Shown here in pieces: positions 18,403 through 28,051 of a stretch of DNA of 64,000 nucleotides; position 1 is the first letter of the stretch; every line of letters begins with the position of its first letter. The position numbers and the translations under genes were made by a program. The notes beneath the pieces were generated by a model. It worked only from the letters and a program-made list of their open reading frames with translations, ran no database searches and had not been told where the DNA came from. Source of the stretch: CBFDBF01 sp050293315 (GTDB lineage Bacteria > Pseudomonadota > Gammaproteobacteria > Chromatiales > Chromatiaceae); contig JBNKMS010000018.1 in assembly GCA_050293315.1 (NCBI GenBank), forward strand, positions 1 through 64,000, in the 5' to 3' direction.

Positions 18403-20292
18403 CTATATACCACTGACCACATCTCCACTGACAACCCCACTACTGTCAAACTCTTGGATGGCACGGAAGATCCCTGCGCTATCCAGACCACATTCGGCCA
18501 GCTGTTCGGGGGCTGAGGCGTGCTCAATAAAGCGATCCGGTAACCCAAGATTGAGTATCCGCACTTGCAGATCAATCTGTGCCAAGAACTCATTTACCGC
18601 AGAACCGGCCCCACCGTGCACCACACCCTCTTCCACTGTCACCAGCAGATCGTGATTACCGGCCAGACTCTTTATCAGCTCCTCATCCAACGGCTTAACA
18701 AAACGCATATTGGCGACTGTTGCTCCCATCTCCTCAGCCACCTCCAGAGCAGGTGCCAGCATGCTGCCAAAGGCGAGCAGGGCTATGTGTTTTCCCTGGC
18801 GTTGAACCTTACCCTTCCCTATGGGTAGAGTACTCAAATCGTCGGCCACCATCACGCCAGAACCACTACCACGCGGATAACGTACCAGGGCCGGCCCTGT
18901 GTACTCCAGGGCTGTCTGCAGCATCTGCCGACACTCCCTCTCATCCGCCGGCGCCATAACCACCAAATTTGGTAGCGCCCTGGAATAGCTAAGATCAAAG
19001 CTACCGGCGTGAGTAGGACCATCCGCCCCCACCTGTCCGGCACGATCTACAGCAAGGGTAATGTCCAGATTCTGCAGCGCAATATCATGCGCCAGCTGAT
19101 CATATGCACGCTGTAAAAAAGTGGAATATATTGCCACCACCGGCTTAAGCCCCTCACACGCCATACCGGCGGCAAAGGTGAGGGCGTGCTCCTCGGCGAT
19201 ACCCACATCAAAGTAGCGCTCTGGGTAGAGCTCAGAAAAACGACTCAGTCCGGAGCCTTCACGCATTGCCGGGGTAATCGCGATCAACTCTTGGTGTTTT
19301 GCCGCCGCCGCACAGAGCCACTCTCCAAACACATCGGTGTAAGTGGGCTTGGTGGTCTTTTTTACTACCTCACCGGTCTCAGGATCGAAGGGGGCCACTC
19401 CATGATAGAAACAGGGGTTGCCCTCAGCTGGCTCATAGCCCTTTCCCTTCTGCGTCGCGACATGTAACAGGCGGGGACCGTGCATCGCCTTCATGTTGCT
19501 CAAGGTCTGCACCAAAACATTTACATCGTGGCCATCAATTGGCCCGATGTAGTTGAAGCCCAACTCCTCGAACAGGGTGCCCGGCATCACCATGCCCTTG
19601 GTATGCTCCTCCCAGCGCTCAATAAAGCGGCTGAGGTGGGGCAGATTCTTTAGGGCGGACTTACCGCCCTCACGCACCTTGGTGTAGAACTTGCCGGAGA
19701 GCAGGCGTGCCAGGTAGTTACGAAATGCCCCCACCGGGGCAGATATAGACATATCGTTATCGTTCAGGACTACCAACAGATCCAGATCAAGGGCACCGGC
19801 GTGATTGAGGGCCTCAAAGGCCATCCCACTGCTCATGGCAGCATCTCCGATAACCGCCACTATCTGCCGCTCCTCACCCTGCTGCTTAGCCGCAGCGGCC
19901 ATGCCTAAAGCTGCACTGATTGAGGTACTGGCATGGCCAGCACCGAAGGCATCATAGTGGCTCTCCTGGCGGCTGGGAAACCCGGCAAGCCCACCTTTTT
20001 GCCGCAGGGTCGCCATCCGATCACGCCTACCTGTCAGGATCTTGTGGGGGTAGGCCTGATGCCCGACGTCCCATACCACTCTATCGTCCGGGGTATTGAA
20101 CACATAGTGCAGGGCAATGGTCATCTCCACCACACCCAGACCTGCGGCCAGATGGCCACCTGTCTTGGAAACGGTCTCTATAAGAAAGTGGCGCAGCTCA
20201 TCTGCCAACTGAGAAAGCTGCCGCTGCTCCAACGACCGTAGCTCTGCCGGCAGGTCAATGCTGCTTAATAATGGATAGTCCTGCACAGACAT
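18403..20292 (-). CDS. dxs: 1-deoxy-D-xylulose-5-phosphate synthase
   Basis: The first step of the non-mevalonate isoprenoid pathway; it joins pyruvate and glyceraldehyde 3-phosphate using thiamine diphosphate. 629 aa: a ThDP domain (GDAAMSSGMAFEALNHAG, then NDNDMSIS), a central pyrimidine-binding transketolase domain (DVGIAEEHALTFAAGMA) and a C-terminal domain. Length and motifs are normal. The usual xseB-ispA partners are absent; it is divergent from the DAHP synthase gene across 145 bases. Confidence 0.96.
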   Translation of the reverse strand: MSVQDYPLLSSIDLPAELRSLEQRQLSQLADELRHFLIETVSKTGGHLAAGLGVVEMTIALHYVFNTPDDRVVWDVGHQAYPHKILTGRRDRMATLRQKGGLAGFPSRQESHYDAFGAGHASTSISAALGMAAAAKQQGEERQIVAVIGDAAMSSGMAFEALNHAGALDLDLLVVLNDNDMSISAPVGAFRNYLARLLSGKFYTKVREGGKSALKNLPHLSRFIERWEEHTKGMVMPGTLFEELGFNYIGPIDGHDVNVLVQTLSNMKAMHGPRLLHVATQKGKGYEPAEGNPCFYHGVAPFDPETGEVVKKTTKPTYTDVFGEWLCAAAAKHQELIAITPAMREGSGLSRFSELYPERYFDVGIAEEHALTFAAGMACEGLKPVVAIYSTFLQRAYDQLAHDIALQNLDITLAVDRAGQVGADGPTHAGSFDLSYSRALPNLVVMAPADERECRQMLQTALEYTGPALVRYPRGSGSGVMVADDLSTLPIGKGKVQRQGKHIALLAFGSMLAPALEVAEEMGATVANMRFVKPLDEELIKSLAGNHDLLVTVEEGVVHGGAGSAVNEFLAQIDLQVRILNLGLPDRFIEHASAPEQLAECGLDSAGIFRAIQEFDSSGVVSGDVVSGI

Positions 20293-20437
20293 TATTCTCG
20301 CTTCTGCACCGCCCGTAATTGGGTAATATCAATACTTTATTCTACCCCATCAACAGGCTCCCCGCCCACAAATTACCGAAATAACACCGGTTTATCCTAT
20401 AATCGTCCACAGAGAGTCTTGTAGTGCCGAGTTTGAT

Positions 20438-21502
20438 ATGACCTATAACACTGATGACCTGAGAATACTCGAACTAAAGGAGTTGGCCTCGCCGGAGCAA
20501 ATAATCCAGGAGAGTCCAATCACGGAGGCTGCTGCCACTACCGTATACCAAGCAAGAGAGTCGATTCATAACATACTGTGCGACCAGGATGACCGCCTGC
20601 TGGTAGTCATAGGTCCATGCTCTGTACACGACCCTGATGCCACCCGTGAATACGCCAATAAACTGCAGCCCATGATCACAGAGCTGCAGGACGACCTGAT
20701 GCTGGTGATGCGGGTCTATTTTGAGAAACCCCGCACCATTGTTGGCTGGAAGGGGTTGATCAATGACCCCGATCTTGATGGGACATTCCATATAAACCGT
20801 GGACTCCGCCTGGCCCGCCAGCTGCTGCTGGATATCAATAATATGGGGATTCCCGCAGGTACCGAGTACCTTGATCCTATCAGCCCCCAATATATAGCCG
20901 ACCTGATCAGCTGGGGCGCCATTGGGGCCCGCACCACAGAGAGCCAGGTCCACCGCGAACTGGCGTCTGGCCTATCCTGCCCGGTAGGATTCAAAAACTC
21001 CACCAACGGTGGCCTGCAGGTAGCCCTGGATGCGATCCGCTCCGCCTCCCAACCGCACCACTTTCTGTCGGTGACCAAACAGGGGCACTCGGCCATCTTT
21101 GCCACCAGCGGCAACAGCGACTGCCATGTGATCCTGCGCGGTGGAATACGTCCAAACTATGATACCGAGAGCATCAATATCGCTGCCGAAGAGATGGAGG
21201 CGGCGGGGTTAAAGCCCCGTGTGATGATTGATTTCAGCCACTCCAACAGCCGCAAGATCCATCTAAAACAGCTTGATGTAGGACGAGATGTGGCAAGCCA
21301 GATTGGACGTGGTGATGAGCGCATCATCGGCGCCATGATCGAGAGCAACCTGGTGGCCGGTAATCAGGAGTGGAGCAGCGAGCTGGAGCTGACCTACGGC
21401 CAGAGCATCACCGACGCCTGTATCGACTGGCAACATAGCGAACCCCTGCTACGGGCATTAGCTGAGGCGGTGAGGGAGCGACGCAAACGGCAATCAGCGT
21501 GA
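20438..21502 (+). CDS. aroG: Class I DAHP synthase (3-deoxy-7-phosphoheptulonate synthase)
   Basis: The entry step of the shikimate pathway to aromatic amino acids: phosphoenolpyruvate plus erythrose 4-phosphate. 354 aa, with family motifs VIGPCSVHDPDATREYA, MRVYFEKPRTIVGWKGLINDP and GARTTESQVHRELASGLS. It belongs to the AroF/G/H group with the N-terminal extension used for feedback control. Which amino acid inhibits it cannot be told by eye, so the symbol marks the group only. It stands alone. Confidence 0.92.
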   Translation: MTYNTDDLRILELKELASPEQIIQESPITEAAATTVYQARESIHNILCDQDDRLLVVIGPCSVHDPDATREYANKLQPMITELQDDLMLVMRVYFEKPRTIVGWKGLINDPDLDGTFHINRGLRLARQLLLDINNMGIPAGTEYLDPISPQYIADLISWGAIGARTTESQVHRELASGLSCPVGFKNSTNGGLQVALDAIRSASQPHHFLSVTKQGHSAIFATSGNSDCHVILRGGIRPNYDTESINIAAEEMEAAGLKPRVMIDFSHSNSRKIHLKQLDVGRDVASQIGRGDERIIGAMIESNLVAGNQEWSSELELTYGQSITDACIDWQHSEPLLRALAEAVRERRKRQSA

Positions 21503-21557
21503 GGGTGTTAAACAGCCAGAATATCTGCGATTTCTCAGAATTTAGGCGCAAATAGCC

Positions 21558-22040
21558 TCAAAATCCGGCCTTTTCATACCACATTTTCGCTTTTTCCGGG
21601 TCTTTCTCTACCCCACGACCCTCTTCATACATCATCGCAAGAGTGGTCTGGGAGCCGCTCATGCCCTGCTCCGCCGCCTTAGTGAACCACTCGACCGCCT
21701 TGGCATAGTCCTGACCGGCGCACTCCCCCTCCAGGTACATAAAACCGAGACCGTGCTGGGCAAGGGGGAGACCTGACTCGGCTGCAGCCCGCATATACTT
21801 ATAGGCCATCAGCTCATTCCGCACTATACCCAGGCCATTCTGCGCCATTATCGCCATACGGTACTGCGCCTCCGGCTCTCCCTGTTCGGCCAAGGGCGAA
21901 AGCATCTTAACTGCGTCTCCAAAATATTTGGCCTCGTATGCTGCTATCCCGCTACCGAGATCCATCTTAATTCCATCTATATCACTGCCCATCAATTCAT
22001 CTCCACTATCTGGATTATTAACACAGTACATGGTGATCAC
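21558..22040 (-). CDS. Sel1-repeat (TPR-like) protein
   Basis: 160 aa made of about three Sel1-like repeats. The repeats are visible as AQYRMAIMAQNGLGIVRNELMAYKYMRAAAESG, then AQHGLGFMYLEGECAGQDYAKAVEW and SQTTLAMMYEEGRGVEKDPEKAKMW (shown in parts). There is no signal peptide, so it is probably cytoplasmic. Such repeats form protein-binding solenoids; the partner is unknown. The start could be internal (Met at residue 17) since the first residues are not repeat-like. It is divergent from slt. Confidence 0.75.
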   Translation of the reverse strand: MITMYCVNNPDSGDELMGSDIDGIKMDLGSGIAAYEAKYFGDAVKMLSPLAEQGEPEAQYRMAIMAQNGLGIVRNELMAYKYMRAAAESGLPLAQHGLGFMYLEGECAGQDYAKAVEWFTKAAEQGMSGSQTTLAMMYEEGRGVEKDPEKAKMWYEKAGF

Positions 22041-22117
22041 CTTTAAACTTTCAAGGTAGAAAGTGGGATCAAAGATGTAGCATAATCCAAAATATATGCC
22101 GTCTGGAGCAGAAAAAA

Positions 22118-24085
22118 TTGAATTTTAAGACCTGGTGCCTCTATCTTGGATGCTGCCTACTAACACTACCACTGCAAACATCTGCTGTTAATACGGATGA
22201 CAGCTCTCTCCTGCGCAACAACTTTCTGGATGCTGAGAACGCCTTCAAAAGAGGTGACATAGGCCGTTACAAAGTCCTCAAAGCTGGGCTTAAAGAGTAC
22301 CCACTACTCCCCTATCTAGATTATATGGAGCTGCGACAGCAGCTAAAAACCGAGTTCAATCCTGATATTAACGGCTACCTGAAGCGCTATCCTGAGGTCC
22401 CTCTAGGCGGACTACTGCGCAACGCCTGGCTTGACCAGCTGGCAAGGAAGGGGCGTTGGAAGGAGTATCTGGAATTTCACCAGCCAGGTGGCAATACCAA
22501 GCGACACTGCAACTACCTACAGGCACTGCTACAGACCGGGCATGCCGAGGAGGCGCTGCGTCAGGCAGAAGAGCTCTGGCTACACCGCGATACCCGACCT
22601 GAATCATGCGACCCTCTATTTACCGCATGGCGCAATGCCGGTCGACTGACAACAAAGCTGGTGTGGCAGCGGATCGCCCTGACCATGCTCTCCAACCGGA
22701 CTAAACTGGCCAGCTATCTGCGCCGCTTCCTCCCAACCGGACAACAGGCCTGGCTTGATCGCTGGCTGCAACTTTATCGACACCCGGAAGAGATGGAGAG
22801 CATAACGGGACTAAGTGTGCCATCGCCTCTGCAGGAGCAGATCCTGCTGCATGGTATCCAACGACTTGCGCGTAAAGATGGCACCAAGGCCAGATTAAGC
22901 TGGCAACGCCTCTCAAAGACCCACCCATTCAGTGCCGAACAGCAACGGATAGCTGAGGCATCTCTGGCCTATGCCATGATACGGGAGCGACAACCGGGCC
23001 TGCTTGCCATGCTGGACAAGATCAAACCGGATAAAAATGAGATCCGGCTGGCAGAGGCGCGTATCCGCGCCGCCCTCCTTGAGCGTGACTGGAAGCGAGT
23101 CCAACTCTGGATAGCAGAGCTACCGACCGAGCTGCGGGAAAAAGAGTCATGGACCTATTGGGACGCGCGCGCCAGAGAAGGACAGGGTGACAGCGCCACT
23201 GCGAATACGCTCTACCGGAAACTATCGAGAGAGCGGAGCTACCATGGATTCCTGGCAGCTGACCGGTTACAGCGACCATACCAGTTTGGCCATATCCCAC
23301 TGGCAGTTGATCGAGCAAAGCTTGAATGGATATCTGAGCTTCCCGGAATCAAACGCGCCAGAGAGCTCTATCTTCTAGAACGCATACAGGAGGCGCGCCG
23401 TGAGTGGGAGTATGTTGTGCGTGATCTAGAGGGCGGAAAATTGAAGGCTGCGGCACAGCTTGCCCACGACTGGGGCTGGCATGAACGAGCCATCTTCGCG
23501 CTGGCACAGGGCAGCCAGTGGGATGATATGGAGATGCGTTTTCCTCTGGAGCATAGACAACATGTGGAGGCCATGGCGCGGCAACAGGGATTGGACTCCG
23601 CCTGGCTGTTTGCAGTCATCCGACAGGAGAGCGCCTTTATGCGGGATGCCCTCTCGCCGGTCGGGGCAATGGGCCTTATGCAGCTGATGCCAAAGACCGC
23701 TCGTGCCGAGGCAAAAAAACTTGGGCTGCGGCGGCCTCGTGGCAAGGCGGTGTTACAACCGGAACTGAATATCAGACTTGGCAGTGCGCACCTGCGCCGG
23801 GCCATGGACAAGCTGGGCCAGAACCAGGTTCTGGCTACTGCCGCCTATAATGCCGGAGTACACAGGGTCAACGAGTGGATGCCGGATGAGACAATCGAGG
23901 CCGACCTGTGGGTGGAGATGGTGCCATTTAGAGAGACCAGGCGCTATCTCCAGAGGGTCATGGCATATAGTGTCATTTACCAACAACGGCTAGGACAGGA
24001 ACCACAACGCCTGACGACTAGAATGGTGCCGATCAGGCCGCTAGGCAGTCATACTCAGGATTCCCCTGTCGCCTCATTACCATGA
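22118..24085 (+). CDS. slt: Soluble lytic murein transglycosylase
   Basis: Cleaves peptidoglycan strands in the periplasm, leaving 1,6-anhydro ends, and is used in wall remodelling. 655 aa: a signal peptide, a long alpha-helical superhelix, then a C-terminal lysozyme-like SLT domain with IRQESAFMRDALSPVGAMG and LMQLMPKTA; the Glu in QES, near residue 505, is the catalytic acid. The start is TTG at 22118, supported by GGAG nine bases upstream; the nearby ATG at 22096 is out of frame. Length matches Slt70. Confidence 0.92.
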   Translation: MNFKTWCLYLGCCLLTLPLQTSAVNTDDSSLLRNNFLDAENAFKRGDIGRYKVLKAGLKEYPLLPYLDYMELRQQLKTEFNPDINGYLKRYPEVPLGGLLRNAWLDQLARKGRWKEYLEFHQPGGNTKRHCNYLQALLQTGHAEEALRQAEELWLHRDTRPESCDPLFTAWRNAGRLTTKLVWQRIALTMLSNRTKLASYLRRFLPTGQQAWLDRWLQLYRHPEEMESITGLSVPSPLQEQILLHGIQRLARKDGTKARLSWQRLSKTHPFSAEQQRIAEASLAYAMIRERQPGLLAMLDKIKPDKNEIRLAEARIRAALLERDWKRVQLWIAELPTELREKESWTYWDARAREGQGDSATANTLYRKLSRERSYHGFLAADRLQRPYQFGHIPLAVDRAKLEWISELPGIKRARELYLLERIQEARREWEYVVRDLEGGKLKAAAQLAHDWGWHERAIFALAQGSQWDDMEMRFPLEHRQHVEAMARQQGLDSAWLFAVIRQESAFMRDALSPVGAMGLMQLMPKTARAEAKKLGLRRPRGKAVLQPELNIRLGSAHLRRAMDKLGQNQVLATAAYNAGVHRVNEWMPDETIEADLWVEMVPFRETRRYLQRVMAYSVIYQQRLGQEPQRLTTRMVPIRPLGSHTQDSPVASLP

Positions 24086-24118
24086 GCAAATAAAAGGCAA
24101 ATTTAGGATCACGCCGGG

Positions 24119-26554
24119 CTAATGCAGAAAGGGTGAATCATCGTGCACATCAGCATCAGTTGCGTGATCATCTGACTCGTCACGCTGAGATGCAAATTGC
24201 TGTTTGATTGTATTTATTACCTCGGGATTGGTTATCACTTCATAAAAACGACGTCCCCACTCCTCCTCACTGCTTATACTGTTATCAATCCAGAGACAGA
24301 CTGGTGCTTCACGCACCACCAGCCAGCGCATGGTGCCATGTCTATCAGGATAACGCCCCGCATAAAAAATGCTCTTATCGCTGTAGCCATCCACAGAGAC
24401 CGTGGCGCGACGCATAGCCAGCTCATTCTTCAGCTTCAAAAAGGCCATCACATCAAGCTCGATGCCATTGACGTTGTAGCGCAATGTGCAGTCCGCGTTC
24501 TGCTTTTGTGTAACATCCTGCTCCATTGGAATAACCACCTCAACACCACGCTTTACCTGGGTTGCAAGATAGCTATTGCGCAAGTTGTATGAACAAGAGG
24601 ACAACTGGTCGGCACGATTAATCGCCGGTGAGATCATGATTTTATGGGCACCGTCGTAGAGAAATGCCGGGGCACCATCACTAAAAGCTATCCCGATCCC
24701 AAGCTCTAACTCAGGTAGACCATACTTACTGTTCTGTACGTTCTGCGCATCAACTACCTGTAGTATCTTCTGTGCCACACCGCAGGCGTAGGCCACGCAG
24801 ATCCACTTATGTGGAGTATCCTCATACTCAAAGATACTTAGGATGACCGCGTCCCCCTCCACAAACACCTTATGGGCTCCAAAATTATCCAGCAGCTCTG
24901 TTATCGGCTGGAAAAAATTACGACTGAAATGTGATGCCGGATTGAGTCTTCTTTCCCGTAGCTGTGCGGTAATTGCGGTAGATCCTCTAACATCCGCCTT
25001 AATGATCACATGGCTACGAATACGGCGCTGATCTGACTGCTGTTCGAGGTGCAGCACAAACTCTTGTAGAGTCCCGTTACTACGCGACAGCTTTATCTCT
25101 TCGCTCCGCGTCAATATACGTATGTGATCCATCAAGCGATATGTTTGATACGCTAGCTTGAGGTCGCGCCGCAGTACTGCAAAATCCTTCAGAAAATGCA
25201 GCAGTATTCTGCGCTCCCTTCTTTTAGGTGTGCGTTTGATCCTGACTACCGCCGCATCCAACACCTGGCGCAACTCATCTGGCGTCGATACCGCTTTAAT
25301 TCCAGATAGCCTGCGAATCGCATCGCGTTTGGTGATAGTGCCTGCCAGATATTGGTAGATCAACCGCACCGGAACTACTCCGCGCAGTCCGGCATATACC
25401 GTATGGACCTCACGCGCCGCCAACACCTTTCTCAAAAGATGTGCACCACACATACGCTGGTATACATCGCTTAAAAAGTGGTTCCAATCATCATTGCTGC
25501 CCAAACCAGGTGGTCGACCTCGCTTGCGCCTCGCTACCCCGGACTGACTCGCCCAGGTATCCTGCAATATAAGGTCAAAGTTATCCGGCCGATCCAACCA
25601 TGAATAGCGCTCCTCGCGGTACTCCATCTCCTGCAAAGAGCTACCCAGTAGAAACTCCATCTCAAAAAAACCATCTAGCAGACCCTGATCCCCGCGCTGT
25701 CTTAGAACCTGTGTCTCTTCACCCCCCTGACCGCCACTCTCCACTGTCACTCCAGTAGCAGCTGGCCGCGTCCAATCCGGCAAATACTCCTCAAAAATTC
25801 CTGTCACAAGACGGTTAATGCGATCAAATCCTTCAGAATCATCTCGATCCAGTATGGCCAATGAGTAGTGCTTCATCATCTGCTCATCGGCCCAAACGCT
25901 CGTTACCTGCAGCAGAGGGTTAAACATCATCTCCCTAGGAACCGGCCAAGAGCTGCTCATTACGGACTTGCGCAATTTGCGTAGCGTTGTGTTCTCCAGT
26001 TTATAGAGATGCCGGAATAACTTGTGGGTAATACGGTAGCGTATCGCCGCCCCTTCTTTAGCCAACGCCACGATACGTTCATGAAACTCCAACTCACGCC
26101 CAGAGTCACCCCAATTATCTGAGCGGCCATGTTGCAACTGACTACGATAGGCCTCCAACTCATCCCCAACCACCTGCAACATAAACTTCATGACGGCAAG
26201 CTGTAGCAGTTGCACCTGCCCTGAGCGCGCGCCACTACGCACCCGGCTGATCCCAACCTCCATCAACCCGGTATACGCTGCTTCGAAGGCGTTTATATCC
26301 GCGATAGGTGGTGGTGTGGATGGCTTGCCCCACCTGGCATCACCCAATTCATGCATCAACATACGCTGCACCAGTGAGCGCGTGAGACTGGTAAATTGAG
26401 TACTCAGGTGGACATCTACGTGGGCGTTATCAACCCCGACAGGGAAACTATCTATGGAGAAGGAGAAGGGTGTAGGGGCACGCAGCCATGCAATGAATTC
26501 CTCTCCATCAGGCTGCCAACGAAATCGTCTTCTACGATTAAACAATAGCCCCAT
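24119..26554 (-). CDS. Large protein with class III nucleotidyl cyclase-like domain
   Basis: 811 aa. The first ~500 residues match nothing I recognise: mainly helical, basic, with no membrane segment. From about 510 a class III adenylate/guanylate cyclase-like domain is visible: KADVRGSTAIT with the first metal Asp (about 520), KVFVEGDAVI with a Lys in the adenine-selecting position and the second metal Asp about 45 residues on, and IAFSDGAPAFLYDG. The motif holding the transition-state Asn and Arg reads INRADQL, so Asn is kept but Arg is Gln. It may be weakly active, active by another route, or a sensor. It starts one base after the rsd-like gene, so the two are tightly coupled. Confidence 0.7.
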   Translation of the reverse strand: MGLLFNRRRRFRWQPDGEEFIAWLRAPTPFSFSIDSFPVGVDNAHVDVHLSTQFTSLTRSLVQRMLMHELGDARWGKPSTPPPIADINAFEAAYTGLMEVGISRVRSGARSGQVQLLQLAVMKFMLQVVGDELEAYRSQLQHGRSDNWGDSGRELEFHERIVALAKEGAAIRYRITHKLFRHLYKLENTTLRKLRKSVMSSSWPVPREMMFNPLLQVTSVWADEQMMKHYSLAILDRDDSEGFDRINRLVTGIFEEYLPDWTRPAATGVTVESGGQGGEETQVLRQRGDQGLLDGFFEMEFLLGSSLQEMEYREERYSWLDRPDNFDLILQDTWASQSGVARRKRGRPPGLGSNDDWNHFLSDVYQRMCGAHLLRKVLAAREVHTVYAGLRGVVPVRLIYQYLAGTITKRDAIRRLSGIKAVSTPDELRQVLDAAVVRIKRTPKRRERRILLHFLKDFAVLRRDLKLAYQTYRLMDHIRILTRSEEIKLSRSNGTLQEFVLHLEQQSDQRRIRSHVIIKADVRGSTAITAQLRERRLNPASHFSRNFFQPITELLDNFGAHKVFVEGDAVILSIFEYEDTPHKWICVAYACGVAQKILQVVDAQNVQNSKYGLPELELGIGIAFSDGAPAFLYDGAHKIMISPAINRADQLSSCSYNLRNSYLATQVKRGVEVVIPMEQDVTQKQNADCTLRYNVNGIELDVMAFLKLKNELAMRRATVSVDGYSDKSIFYAGRYPDRHGTMRWLVVREAPVCLWIDNSISSEEEWGRRFYEVITNPEVINTIKQQFASQRDESDDHATDADVHDDSPFLH

Positions 26555-26555
26555 G

Positions 26556-27002
26556 TTATACCTTCATTGCTGCTACCAGCCTATCCTCCATCTCAACTCT
26601 GGTTGCCAACTCTTCTCCTAATACGGAGAGGTCGTGCGAGAGTTCGCCCAATTCTATTTCGTGATCAGACGAATCATACTTATCGTTGAATGCTACTGCG
26701 GCATCAGTAGCCTCAACCACCTTTGGATAGACCTCCTGCGCCACACGAATTACACTATTGCGCCGCTCTTCATTGCGTGAGATGCGATCATATATCTCAA
26801 AATGACCAAAGGCCATATAGTCCATCAGCACTTGGCAAAACTCGCCCAGCACATCCGGCACCGGTTTGTCAGAAGTGTAAGGCTCCAGCCCGGATACCTG
26901 ACAAAATAACCGCAGCATCTCCTGGCGCTCGACTAACAGTTTATCCACCATCTCTGTAGCACGTACGCGCCGCTCGTCGGCCTTTCCTCTACCTTTTGCC
27001 AT
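26556..27002 (-). CDS. rsd: Rsd/AlgQ-family sigma-70 regulator
   Basis: 148 aa of helical protein. The core EFCQVLMDYMAFGHFEIYDRI lines up with DFCQSLVDYLSAGHFSIYERI of E. coli Rsd, and LGEELATRVEMEDRL with the Rsd C-terminus. Rsd binds region 4 of the housekeeping sigma factor and shifts RNA polymerase toward alternative sigma factors; AlgQ in Pseudomonas affects alginate and virulence genes. It is followed one base later by the cyclase-like gene. That pairing suggests a regulatory unit, but no direct evidence is in the sequence. Confidence 0.82.
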   Translation of the reverse strand: MAKGRGKADERRVRATEMVDKLLVERQEMLRLFCQVSGLEPYTSDKPVPDVLGEFCQVLMDYMAFGHFEIYDRISRNEERRNSVIRVAQEVYPKVVEATDAAVAFNDKYDSSDHEIELGELSHDLSVLGEELATRVEMEDRLVAAMKV

Positions 27003-27082
27003 ACCAGATATCCCCCAATTCCGCCTAGACTACCAAGATAATCAATATCTATACCCTGTGGCAAGTAGCTCGATCAATTTAT

Positions 27083-27916
27083 TTACCAGTTGAGCAAAAG
27101 CTTAACACCTATTAACAACAACAGCAGTGCAAAAATACGCCGTAGCACCACTACCGGCAGGGTATGCGCCAAGGCCGCCCCCAGCGGAGCAGATAGCAAT
27201 GTGGCGGCAGCTATCCCCGGCAGGGCTGGCCAGTAGACAAAACCGCTACTACCTGGCGGCAGGTCAGTATACCCCTGCCCAGCGAGAATGAAACCGCTCA
27301 TTCCGGCCAATGCAATCGGCAGACCACAGGCGCTGGAGGTGGCCACCGCGTTGCGTATAGAGACACTATTCCAGTGTAGAAATGGGACCGTAAGAGAGCC
27401 GCCTCCAATACCAGCCATGGCAGACACCGCCCCGATTACCCAGCTTGCCGCCAATGTGCCGACACGCCCCGGTAGCGTCCTATGCTCCTCTACCTGCACG
27501 CCATAGGCCATCTGCATACTAAGCAGAATGACAAAACAGGCAAACAACCGCTGCAGCCATATTGAAGAGAACAGATCGGCGATCGCTGCGCCGCTCAGGG
27601 CGCCCAGCACAATCCCAGGCGTGAGTCGTGCTACCAGTGGCCACAACACCGCCCCACGTCGATGATGGGCAACCAGGGAGGAGATAGAGGTGATAACGAT
27701 GGTAGCCAGGGATGTCCCTACAGCAAGGTGCATCACCACCATAGGGCTAAAATCTCTCGACTGGAATAGCCACAGCAGGACCGGAACGATAATCAGGCCA
27801 CCGCCAACACCAAGCAGCCCAGCCAACACCCCGGCGACCACACCCAACAGTAGAAACAATCCCAGGTCTGGCCACAGCCAAATATAGTCTATTATTTCGG
27901 TAGATGGCTGCGACAT
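27083..27916 (-). CDS. TauE/SafE-family anion exporter
   Basis: 277 aa with about eight membrane helices in two similar halves. It opens VVAGVLAGLLGVGGGLIIVPVLL, the family signature, repeated in the second half as AMAGIGGGSLTVPFL. Members export sulfite, sulfoacetate or other organosulfur anions; the substrate here is unknown. It stands alone, with no adjacent sulfur-metabolism gene. Confidence 0.85.
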   Translation of the reverse strand: MSQPSTEIIDYIWLWPDLGLFLLLGVVAGVLAGLLGVGGGLIIVPVLLWLFQSRDFSPMVVMHLAVGTSLATIVITSISSLVAHHRRGAVLWPLVARLTPGIVLGALSGAAIADLFSSIWLQRLFACFVILLSMQMAYGVQVEEHRTLPGRVGTLAASWVIGAVSAMAGIGGGSLTVPFLHWNSVSIRNAVATSSACGLPIALAGMSGFILAGQGYTDLPPGSSGFVYWPALPGIAAATLLSAPLGAALAHTLPVVVLRRIFALLLLLIGVKLLLNW

Positions 27917-28051
27917 TGGATGCAGTATCGAATAGGAATCTAAATCTATGGGTTTGTATCAGGGAACTTCTGATCTGTCCAGGGCCACCATAATAGACCA
28001 ACGTTACTATGGGCTCATGGTTAGCTTACATGAAAAGCACCCTCAGCAGTC

